Positions 36,290 to 43,586 of a stretch of 64,000 nucleotides of DNA are shown in pieces; positions within the stretch are counted from its first letter, which is position 1; the number at the start of each line of letters is the position of its first letter. A model generated the notes under the pieces. The model made no database searches, was not told where the DNA came from, and saw nothing but the letters and a program-made list of their open reading frames with translations. The translations under genes and the position numbers were made by a program. This DNA comes from Clostridium chromiireducens (GTDB lineage: Bacteria; Bacillota; Clostridia; Clostridiales; Clostridiaceae), in assembly GCF_002029255.1 (NCBI RefSeq), contig NZ_MZGT01000006.1, forward strand, positions 1-64,000, in the 5' to 3' direction.

Positions 36290-36985
36290 TTAATAATTCT
36301 GTTTCTGAGCTACTATTAATGTTGATAATGTCACTTTAACCATGTAGTATATTGATTTCATCGGTGTTATAGATGACTTCCCTTCATGCCTCTGCCTCAT
36401 ATTTACACCAATCTCCCTAACCTTCAAACCACTTTTATATGCATATACTATGGTTTCTACTTCTGGGTAATCTTTTGGGTAGTATTTTGCAAAAAGTTCT
36501 ATTGCTTTTTTATTTATTAATCTATAGCCCGAAGTAGTATCATAATAATTGCTTCCACATAGGAACGAAACTAATTTAGAAAAATATCTTATCCCCATTG
36601 CTCTAAATATACTTGGTATATAATTGGTCTTTTCCACAAACCTTGAACCTATAATCATATCAAAACTGCTTCTTTTCATTTGTTTAATTAAATTCTCCAA
36701 GTCCTTTGGATCATGCTGACCATCACCATCTATTTGAACTGCCACATCATATCCCTTATTTAATGCGTAAATGTAACCTGTCTGAACAGCTCCTCCTATC
36801 CCCAAGTTCTCACCTAAATTTATAACTTCTGCACCCGCTCTCTTAGCCTCAAAATACGTATTATCCTTAGAACCATCATTGATAACAATAACATCTGAAA
36901 ATGTATTATTATCTTTTATTGAAGTTACAACATTGTATATATTTTTCTCCTCATTATAAGCTGGTACTATAATCAAGCATTTCAT
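36290..36985 (-). CDS. GT2 polyprenyl-phosphate glycosyltransferase (DPM1/ArnC-like)
   Basis: A 231-residue GT-A enzyme. CLIIVPAYNEEKNI at the N-terminus, VINDGSKDNT, the DxD-type metal site QIDGDGQHDP (about residues 89-98) and GSRFVEKTNY are those of dolichol/undecaprenyl-phosphate sugar synthases. No C-terminal membrane helices are present, so it resembles short soluble DPM1-type forms. The start at ATG 36985 has GGAGTGAGG upstream; an earlier in-frame ATG adds unconserved residues. It is the first gene of the operon. Confidence 0.88.
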   Translation of the reverse strand: MKCLIIVPAYNEEKNIYNVVTSIKDNNTFSDVIVINDGSKDNTYFEAKRAGAEVINLGENLGIGGAVQTGYIYALNKGYDVAVQIDGDGQHDPKDLENLIKQMKRSSFDMIIGSRFVEKTNYIPSIFRAMGIRYFSKLVSFLCGSNYYDTTSGYRLINKKAIELFAKYYPKDYPEVETIVYAYKSGLKVREIGVNMRQRHEGKSSITPMKSIYYMVKVTLSTLIVAQKQNY

Positions 36986-37111
36986 TAACCTCACTCCTTT
37001 TTCCTTCATTTGGTATATTTTAATTTTAGTTATCAAAATTAAAGAACTATTTACTAAATTTATGAAGAAATTATGAAGTTCACATTTTTATTAATCTTAG
37101 CCACACGAAAA

Positions 37112-37175
37112 TAAAAAACACGACTGTCTACAAGAAGCTCTGCCAGCCTCATATATACAATCGCGTTTTTTAAAC
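37112..37175 (-). terminator. Intrinsic terminator of the cycA-like permease gene
   Basis: AAAAAACGCGATTGT pairs with ACAGTCGTGTTTTTT (two mismatches) around a 30-base loop, ending in a T-run on the minus strand, just past the permease stop. Confidence 0.7.
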
Positions 37176-37200
37176 ATCTTTTTTTATTTTTATTGTTAAA

Positions 37201-38595
37201 CTATACTAGATTTCTCTTTAAAACTTCTCTACTTTTCGCTTTTGATTTAAGCATTTTATATATCACTGCAAGCATTATAAACCATATAGGTGTTACAAAT
37301 AGAGCTACACGAGTTTCATTATTAAATGCTAATGTAATTATAACAAAAGCTAAAAATGCTAGAATTATATAGTTCATAATTGGGTAAAGCGGCATTTTAA
37401 ATTTGTTCTTCGCAGCAAGTTCAGGATTAGTTTTGCGATATTTCAAATGGCAAATAACTATAATTGCCCAAATGAAGATAAAACAAAATGTTGATATACT
37501 TGTGATTAGAACAAATACTCCTTCTGGCATAATATAATTCAAAATGACTGAAATCAAGATAACAATCGCTGAGAACATTGTAGCATTAGCAGGTATTTGA
37601 TTAGAAGTTAATTTATTCATTGACTCAGGTGCATTTCCTTCTTTTGCAAGAGAGTAAACCATACGACTTGTACTAAATATGCCACTGTTACATGCAGAAG
37701 CCGCTGATGTTAATACAACAAAATTTACAATACTTGCTGCTGCTGCAATTCCTACTGCCGAAAACACTTGTACAAATGGACTTTTATCTGGATTAATTGA
37801 AGTCCATGGGTATATGCTCATGATAATAAAAAGAGCTCCTACATAGAAAATAATGATTCTAATTGGAATATTATTAATAGCCTTTGGAATAACACGTTCT
37901 GGATCTTCAGTTTCACCAGCTGTAAGTCCTACTAATTCGATTCCAGTAAAAGCAAATACAACCATTTGGAATGAAAGAATAAATCCAGTTGCACCTTTTG
38001 GGAACATTCCACCATGACTCCAAAGATTTGTAAAGCTAGCTGCACCAGCATCTGTAGAAAATCCTTTAATAACCATAAATGTACCGATTATAATTAGTGC
38101 TAAAATTGCAACAACTTTAATTAAGGCAAACCAGAACTCCATTTCACCAAATAACTTTACTGCAGTAAGGTTCATAATCAATAAAATTACAAGGATTATA
38201 AGACTCGGAACCCAATTAGCTATATTCGGGAACCAGTATTGTATGTAAAGTCCCGCAGCCGTCACATCCGCCATCGCAAGTGAGATCCAGCAGAACCAGT
38301 AGGTCCATCCAGTAATAAACGCTGCTCTTTCTCCTAAATAATCATATACAAAGTCTACAAATGAGTGATAGTTTAAATTAGAAAGTAATAATTCCCCAAG
38401 GGCACGCATAATAAAAAAACAAATTATTCCTGTTATCATATACGCAAATAATATAGATGGTCCTGCCAAGTGAATAGATCTTCCCGAACCAAGGAATAAT
38501 CCAGTACCGATTGCGCCTCCAATTGCGAGTAATTGGACATGACGATTTTTTAGTCCTCTTGATAAGTTTTGATTTTCTGATTTTAATTGATCCAT
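37201..38595 (-). CDS. cycA: CycA-type D-alanine/D-serine/glycine permease (APC superfamily)
   Basis: A 12-helix amino acid:proton symporter of 464 residues. The N-terminus NRHVQLLAIGGAIGTGLFLGSG is the APC substrate loop. Stretches such as RALGELLLSNLNYHSFVDF, TGWTYWFCW and VVLTSAASACNSGIFSTSRMVYSLA follow E. coli CycA closely. A tandem glycine riboswitch in its leader supports glycine (and perhaps alanine/serine) as substrate. The ribosome site is GATGGAGGG. It is monocistronic. Confidence 0.9.
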   Translation of the reverse strand: MDQLKSENQNLSRGLKNRHVQLLAIGGAIGTGLFLGSGRSIHLAGPSILFAYMITGIICFFIMRALGELLLSNLNYHSFVDFVYDYLGERAAFITGWTYWFCWISLAMADVTAAGLYIQYWFPNIANWVPSLIILVILLIMNLTAVKLFGEMEFWFALIKVVAILALIIIGTFMVIKGFSTDAGAASFTNLWSHGGMFPKGATGFILSFQMVVFAFTGIELVGLTAGETEDPERVIPKAINNIPIRIIIFYVGALFIIMSIYPWTSINPDKSPFVQVFSAVGIAAAASIVNFVVLTSAASACNSGIFSTSRMVYSLAKEGNAPESMNKLTSNQIPANATMFSAIVILISVILNYIMPEGVFVLITSISTFCFIFIWAIIVICHLKYRKTNPELAAKNKFKMPLYPIMNYIILAFLAFVIITLAFNNETRVALFVTPIWFIMLAVIYKMLKSKAKSREVLKRNLV

Positions 38596-38614
38596 TTTAT
38601 CCCTCCATCTTAGT

Positions 38615-38643
38615 AAAAAGGCTTGTACTTAAAACTGCCTTTT
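38615..38643 (-). terminator. Candidate expression-platform hairpin of the glycine riboswitch
   Basis: Read on the minus strand, AAAAGGC and GCCTTTT pair around a 14-base loop, with only a short T tail. It lies 20 bases before the permease start codon, downstream of the second aptamer, and close enough to interfere with the ribosome site. It is a candidate conditional terminator; I see no obvious competing antiterminator pairing. Confidence 0.45.
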
Positions 38644-38764
38644 CCTATATAAGTATTTTTTGATCGGAGATACAAATGGGAATAGATAAGATCTAAATGA
38701 AGTAATCGACACTGCATTACCAATAAAGTAATTTACAATGTATTACTTTTGTAAGATATGTTAT

Positions 38765-38944
38765 CTGTCCCCTGTCCTTTTACCTGAGAGTTTCGCTATG
38801 CAACTTTCGCATAACTTTCTCCTTCGGTGCTCTATTTCGAGTCTCTCCAAGGGTTCATCCAATAACGGTCATCTCTAATTAAATAGGTACCTGAAAGATT
38901 TACTTCTTCGGTGAACGACCATAGTCGTTTCTCTCCCGCTATCT
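38765..38944 (-). ncRNA. Tandem glycine riboswitch
   Basis: Two glycine aptamers lie in series on the minus strand. Aptamer 1 starts GCGGGAGAG and contains CACCGAAGAAG and TTTCAGGTACC. Aptamer 2 starts CTTGGAGAGAC and contains GCACCGAAGGAG, a P3 hairpin with GCGAAAGTTGC, and AACTCTCAGGTAAAAGGACAGGGGAC. These are the conserved core blocks of Rfam-type glycine aptamers, including the typical end GGACAG. It controls the CycA-type permease. The remaining bases of the 578-bp interval 38596-39173 hold the expression platform (38596-38764), an AT-rich stretch without features (38945-39120) and the neighbouring terminator. Confidence 0.95.
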
Positions 38945-39123
38945 TCATCTGAACTTTTAAATTTTATATATAAATTATTAAATTTTACCGTTTTATCTTA
39001 ATACATTTTTAATAAAATTGCAATATTTTTTTCATTCTAATCAAAAATAGATATTAATCTTATCATAATTTCCAAATTTTTATATAAGAAATGAACATTA
39101 TGTTTTTCTAAAACTCCTAACAA

Positions 39124-39149
39124 AAACCCACGACACTTGTCGTGGGTTT
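39124..39149 (-). terminator. Intrinsic terminator of the sigma/anti-sigma operon
   Basis: An 11-bp perfect stem AAACCCACGAC/GTCGTGGGTTT with a four-base loop, followed by TTGTT on the minus strand, 24 bp past the last gene. Confidence 0.85.
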
Positions 39150-39173
39150 CATAGTTAAATATACCAATTTGGA

Positions 39174-39479
39174 TTAAATCATTTCTCTAAACTGTGATAA
39201 ATGAGCAATTACAAATTCTGCTCCCCCCATGCCCATAGCAAAGAACACTAAAATGATAACTAATATTATCGCACTAAAATCATATTGTATTTTTTCTTCA
39301 CTATTTATCATGTAGGCTACGATAATTTCTATTCCTACACTTACCAAAATAATAGGCCACAGAGATGCGATGAAAAGAATATTAATATTATTAGTAATCA
39401 GTCTAAGTAAAAACATTATCCCAAAAATAATCAAAACAATTCCTGATGTTAATGTGCCTACTCTACGTCCTTTACGCAT
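39174..39479 (-). CDS. Small membrane protein with LiaF-type transmembrane region
   Basis: A 101-residue protein with three hydrophobic helices separated by short loops (GTLTSGIVLIIFGIMFLLRL, LWPIILVSVGIEIIVAYM, FSAIILVIILVFFAMGMG). The pattern GxxxIIFGxxFLL plus LWPIILVxxGIE resembles the LiaF N-terminal/DUF5668 transmembrane domain found in envelope-stress operons. The ATG at 39479 (GGAG ribosome site) is preferred to a GTG at 39488 that sits on that site. It overlaps the upstream gene's stop by 8 bp, the last gene of the sigma-factor operon. Confidence 0.65.
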   Translation of the reverse strand: MRKGRRVGTLTSGIVLIIFGIMFLLRLITNNINILFIASLWPIILVSVGIEIIVAYMINSEEKIQYDFSAIILVIILVFFAMGMGGAEFVIAHLSQFREMI

Positions 39480-39996
39480 CAATTTCACTCTCCATTTTCT
39501 TCCCTTTGATAAGCCTTATACCAAGTGCAATAATTGCTATTCCTATAATCAATTGAGGAGATTGCCTCATAATATTATGAATGATATTATAAAATTCATG
39601 TGGAATTAAAGGTCGTAAAAAATCCATTATGTTTTCTGATAACAAATATATTCCTAGAAACAATAGTACTACTCCTGATATTAGTCTGTGTTTTGCGAAT
39701 ATATCTTTATCTAGTATTACTAACTTATCAATAGAAAATAAATATTTATCTTCTAAAAGTAATAGCTTATCGTCATCTAGACCCATTCTATTTGTACAAT
39801 CAAAAAACGAGTAAAACCAAATAAGTGGCGCTATAAACAATAATGGCCCTGTATCAAGCCAAGAAGAAAGAAATATCAGAAAGAAAAACACGGACATGAA
39901 AGATACACCTGTCTTCATAAATCCCATATACATATGTCCTGCGCCAGGCAGCATTGAAAGAACAAAGGTTAAAAATTTACTTTTTTTCTTTATCAT
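39472..39996 (-). CDS. Membrane protein of unknown function in the sigma-factor operon
   Basis: A 174-residue protein. The N-terminus (KKSKFLTFVLSMLPGAGHMYMGFMKTG) is the TM2-domain-like pattern with a conserved Pro-Gly-x-Gly-His turn, followed by hydrophobic helices. A soluble middle follows, and a C-terminal half with two more helices resembles the LiaF-type region of the next gene. It overlaps the anti-sigma gene by 20 bp. The exact role is unknown; it is probably an envelope component controlled by, or modulating, the sigma factor. Confidence 0.6.
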   Translation of the reverse strand: MIKKKSKFLTFVLSMLPGAGHMYMGFMKTGVSFMSVFFFLIFLSSWLDTGPLLFIAPLIWFYSFFDCTNRMGLDDDKLLLLEDKYLFSIDKLVILDKDIFAKHRLISGVVLLFLGIYLLSENIMDFLRPLIPHEFYNIIHNIMRQSPQLIIGIAIIALGIRLIKGKKMESEIDA

Positions 39997-40429
39997 TAAT
40001 AAAAACCTCCAATTTGATTATTTTTTCTGAAAAGTTATTGAGATTTGCATTAACTGAATTCAAAACACTTAAATCTGGCGGTTTCACATAATTCGCTTTT
40101 GAATTAGCCAGAGAGTTTAATCCATTTGAAAATACCATCATTAATGCTATACTAGCTGCAACTGCAACTTTAACACAGTAAAAATTAAACTGAATATTAC
40201 GTCGCTTCTTATCTTTTATTCTAATCTGTACTTTTTCTTGAAATCCTGAAGGAGCTTCTGTAAGTTCATTATCTTTAAAACTATCTGCAAATGCGCCAGC
40301 ACACTCTTCACACGCACTAATATGCTCCAATATGAAAATCAATTCTTCATCCCTTAATCTATCAAACTTAAGTATCGTTAATGCTTCTTCTGTCAAATGG
40401 CCTTCTTTATTAAACAATGTATTATTCAC
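39977..40429 (-). CDS. Anti-sigma factor with zinc-finger (zf-HC2-like) domain
   Basis: A 150-residue protein. The N-terminal half carries HISACEECAGAF, the His-x3-Cys-x2-Cys zinc site of anti-sigma factors. A single transmembrane helix (about residues 85-104, VKVAVAASIALMMVFSNGL) leads to a short extracytoplasmic tail. The GTG start at 40429 has GGAGGAG five bases upstream and overlaps the sigma gene's TGA, giving tight translational coupling and stoichiometry. Confidence 0.85.
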   Translation of the reverse strand: MNNTLFNKEGHLTEEALTILKFDRLRDEELIFILEHISACEECAGAFADSFKDNELTEAPSGFQEKVQIRIKDKKRRNIQFNFYCVKVAVAASIALMMVFSNGLNSLANSKANYVKPPDLSVLNSVNANLNNFSEKIIKLEVFINDKEKK

Positions 40430-40941
40430 ATAAACTCCTCCTTCCATAAATCCTTTAATAATTTTTTGGATCTATAAAGCTGCGTTTCTAAAGTTTTAAT
40501 ATTCTGACCCGTTTCCTTTGCTAGATGTGAAAGTTTTATGTCTTTGCAAAAATAGCTTACTGCTACAGTCCTATAAGGTTCTTTTAACCTATTACATAAA
40601 CTTAATATTCTTTCCATAGTATTTTTCTTCACTACTGTTTCCTCTGGTGATTCTCCCCTATCTTCTAAACCTTCATACTCCTCTTCTGATAGACTAATTG
40701 TTGTTCTTGCTTTACTCTTAACGTAGTCTCTGCATTTATTGGCAGCAATTGTAGTAAGCCAAGCCTTAATATTATTTCCATCAAAACTTTCCCATTTTTG
40801 ATATGCAGATAAAAAGGTTTGTTGCGCCAAATCTTCAGCATCAAAGTAATTTTTTGTAAAGGATAGACAAATAGTGATAATTAATCGCTCGTATTCTTTT
40901 ATGCAACTTACAAATTGTTCTTTTTCAATAGCTATCACCAC
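40426..40941 (-). CDS. ECF-type RNA polymerase sigma factor
   Basis: A group 4 sigma factor of about 171 residues. Region 2 reads NYFDAEDLAQQTFLSAYQKWESFDG with AWLTTIAANKCRDYVKSK. Region 4 reads LKEPYRTVAVSYFCKDIKLSHLAKETGQNIKTLETQLYRSKKLLK. The first codon is uncertain: GTG 40941 or the adjacent GTG 40938, both close to the ribosome site. With the anti-sigma gene and two membrane protein genes it forms a four-gene operon. Auto-regulation is likely but no promoter motif was confirmed. Confidence 0.9.
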   Translation of the reverse strand: MVIAIEKEQFVSCIKEYERLIITICLSFTKNYFDAEDLAQQTFLSAYQKWESFDGNNIKAWLTTIAANKCRDYVKSKARTTISLSEEEYEGLEDRGESPEETVVKKNTMERILSLCNRLKEPYRTVAVSYFCKDIKLSHLAKETGQNIKTLETQLYRSKKLLKDLWKEEFM

Positions 40942-41067
40942 CTTAATTAATCCTTACAATTAATATAACGATTAAGAAATAAAAAACACCTCAATATTTA
41001 TCAATTTTTTCTAATAATAACCTAATTAATATTTAGATCATAAATAAGTCAAATCATAAATTAAATA

Positions 41068-41089
41068 ATCCACGACATTTGCCGTGGAT
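41068..41089 (-). terminator. Intrinsic terminator of the prenyl synthase fusion gene
   Basis: The stem ATCCACG/CGTGGAT with an eight-base loop is followed by TATTTAATTT on the minus strand, 43 bp beyond the stop. Confidence 0.75.
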
Positions 41090-41131
41090 TCTATGGTTTA
41101 AATAAATCATAATCCTTGCCTATGCTAAATT

Positions 41132-43513
41132 CTAATGATCACGATTAACAATATAATTCAATAAATGTCTTAGAAAAATTATATTACGTGGCATGTCCTT
41201 CAGCTCTTCCACGGCAAGACAGTAATGTTCCCAAAGCTCTTTTCTCGCACCTTCCTCACCTAATATTAACACATAAGTGGAACTGCGATTTTCAACATCT
41301 CTGCCAATGGATTTTCCAAGCATTATAGGATTACCTTCAACATCAAGTAAGTCATCCTTAATCTGAAAAGCAATACCAGCATGATAAGCAAATCCTTTCA
41401 AAGCCTTAAGTTCTAACTCCTTTGCACGGCCGAGAATTGCAGGCATTATAAGAGAAGCTTCGAATGCCAGCCCAGTTTTATAAAAACACATTAAGTTCAA
41501 TTGCTCAAGTGTCAATTTTTTCTCTTTTGAACCTAAATCCATTGCTTGTCCCCTGCACATTTTCTCTGTCGTTCCAGTTGAGTATCGTATTAATTCAAGG
41601 ACAGTATCTGAATCAAATTGTTCAAGAGACGTCTGCTCCTCAATGGCCTTCTGTGTTAAGAAAAGGCCTGTTAATTCAGCTGTGGCAACATCATATACTT
41701 GATGTAGTGTTGGATAGCCCCTCCGTGTAGGTGCATTATCTTGGGATGGTAAGTCATCAAATATCAAAGATGCAGTGTGCATATATTCCAAAGATTTCAG
41801 AAGCGGCAGGATTGCTGACTCATTCAAATTATATTCTTTAGTGCCTATCATCCAGGCCACTATTGGTCTAAGTCTCTTTCCATCACCTTTTAGGCTATAA
41901 TTTGCAGCATCAATTATATATTCATTTTCCAGAGAGATATTTCCTGTCTTTTTAATATTTAAGATATTGTTGATTTGATTACGTACAGTTTTGATAGTAT
42001 CTAAGAATTCTTCCTGTTCTTTTCGTTCATTCTTTAAGATAGTAATCATATGATCCCGAAGCAGCTTATCAAAAAAATCCACATCATCTGCTTTTTGAAC
42101 CATGCTCTGAACAAGATAATTAAATTCCGGATTTTTAGGAGCAAATATCCCCATAACTTCGTTATATTTTTCAATTCCCATTCGCGTCTTAAACCGTTTT
42201 AAACCATTTATTGCACGATCTAAAATAACCTCACAAGTCTTTCTATCTGAGTTATACACATTTTCAATTAAATTTGAGATAACAGTCCAATATAATTCAA
42301 ATGGATTTATAAGATCCGCGCGTGTATCATGATATTTCATATAATATGTATATGGTGTTACCGCTCCATCTTCCATATCATCAAACATATCTACAAAATC
42401 ATCTGCCAGTTGGTTATATATGCCATAAAAGAAAGTTCTATTGTCAAATCCATCATCCTCAGTTGTACTGATTACTGAACGGGCAATCAATCTAGACGAA
42501 GCTGATTTTAAAATGACTGGTATATAAAGCTCTTCATTAGTGTAATTTGCATTCGATAGAGTCTTTACACGATCTACTTCCTGTGAATAAAAAAACACAT
42601 AGGCTTCCTCTAAAAATGATTTCATTTTCTCTGGTTTCTGATGAATCTTAATGTACTCAAAAGCCTCTTTAAGTTCAGAATGAATATACTTAATTAACTC
42701 TGCATTCTCTCCAGTCCATTCGCCTAATTCTGGTACAACTCCTGTGATAATCGTGGTACGTATTAAATTAGAATACCGTTCCGTCTCTTTTGCACTTAGA
42801 ACTTTTGCATCCAAGATATCATCAATAAACGGATAAGTCAGCCCATATGAATAACCTAACCGAATAGCTCCATCAAGTTTTCGAGTACGCTCTTCAGTAG
42901 ATAGCCCGTCATCCATCTCTTCAATTTGATGCATCATTACTCCTGCAATGATTTTAATGAGTTTTCTTAGCGCATTCTCAGCATCCATCCCCTTTGGAAT
43001 ATTAGCAGATACATTCTTTAGTTTGTTTATCAGCCATATCACTGTAGATTCAATGCCTTCCTTCTGAGCTTTCCTATATAGCACCGCCATACTAACCGTG
43101 TCAGTCTCTTTTCTTTTTGAGCTCATGTATGCCGCAAGATGTTCTTTTAAACTATCAATTGCACGCCGGATTTTCATCTGTGTATCAGGTGAGTCTAACG
43201 CTTTACCCAAATCTCTCATAAAAATATATGAAATACTTCGATCTAGATAATTATCAAGTTTACCTGTATAATTCAGCCATTGTATATAACCACGATAATC
43301 CTGCCTATCAGGTGCTTTCTTTATACGATAAAAAAGGGATAAAAAAGAGCTCTTTTGAATATGACTACGCTTCCACCAATGTATATTCTTTGTTAATATA
43401 GGAACATAAGCCCTTTCCGCGACCTGCATGTAAAGTGATTTAAAATAACCAGCAGCCTTCTGCTCAGCTAGCTGATAGGATGCATCAGCATTTTTTGTTA
43501 ACTCGTCATTCAT
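41132..43513 (-). CDS. Two-domain isoprenoid enzyme: N-terminal terpene-synthase-like region fused to a prenyl diphosphate synthase
   Basis: 793 residues. From about 500 on it is a complete trans-prenyl diphosphate synthase: GDGKRLRP (543-550), first Asp-rich motif DDLPSQDN (586-593), RRG (597-599), Lys679-Thr680, second Asp-rich motif FQIKDDLLD (716-724) and Lys734. DDxxxxD spacing is that of geranylgeranyl/farnesyl synthases. Residues 1-490 are all-helical and have their own acidic clusters: LDNYLDR (86-92), YPFIDDILD (227-235) and NQLADDFVDMFDDMEDG (367-383), the last two resembling Mg-diphosphate motifs of class I terpenoid enzymes. I infer a bifunctional terpene synthase; the product is unknown. 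Base composition looks richer in G+C than its neighbours, suggesting transfer. It is monocistronic. Confidence 0.75.
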   Translation of the reverse strand: MNDELTKNADASYQLAEQKAAGYFKSLYMQVAERAYVPILTKNIHWWKRSHIQKSSFLSLFYRIKKAPDRQDYRGYIQWLNYTGKLDNYLDRSISYIFMRDLGKALDSPDTQMKIRRAIDSLKEHLAAYMSSKRKETDTVSMAVLYRKAQKEGIESTVIWLINKLKNVSANIPKGMDAENALRKLIKIIAGVMMHQIEEMDDGLSTEERTRKLDGAIRLGYSYGLTYPFIDDILDAKVLSAKETERYSNLIRTTIITGVVPELGEWTGENAELIKYIHSELKEAFEYIKIHQKPEKMKSFLEEAYVFFYSQEVDRVKTLSNANYTNEELYIPVILKSASSRLIARSVISTTEDDGFDNRTFFYGIYNQLADDFVDMFDDMEDGAVTPYTYYMKYHDTRADLINPFELYWTVISNLIENVYNSDRKTCEVILDRAINGLKRFKTRMGIEKYNEVMGIFAPKNPEFNYLVQSMVQKADDVDFFDKLLRDHMITILKNERKEQEEFLDTIKTVRNQINNILNIKKTGNISLENEYIIDAANYSLKGDGKRLRPIVAWMIGTKEYNLNESAILPLLKSLEYMHTASLIFDDLPSQDNAPTRRGYPTLHQVYDVATAELTGLFLTQKAIEEQTSLEQFDSDTVLELIRYSTGTTEKMCRGQAMDLGSKEKKLTLEQLNLMCFYKTGLAFEASLIMPAILGRAKELELKALKGFAYHAGIAFQIKDDLLDVEGNPIMLGKSIGRDVENRSSTYVLILGEEGARKELWEHYCLAVEELKDMPRNIIFLRHLLNYIVNRDH

Positions 43514-43586
43514 ATAAATATTACCTCTACTTACATTATATAATTATAGAAACAATTTAACCTGCTACTTTAATCATTCTAATAAC

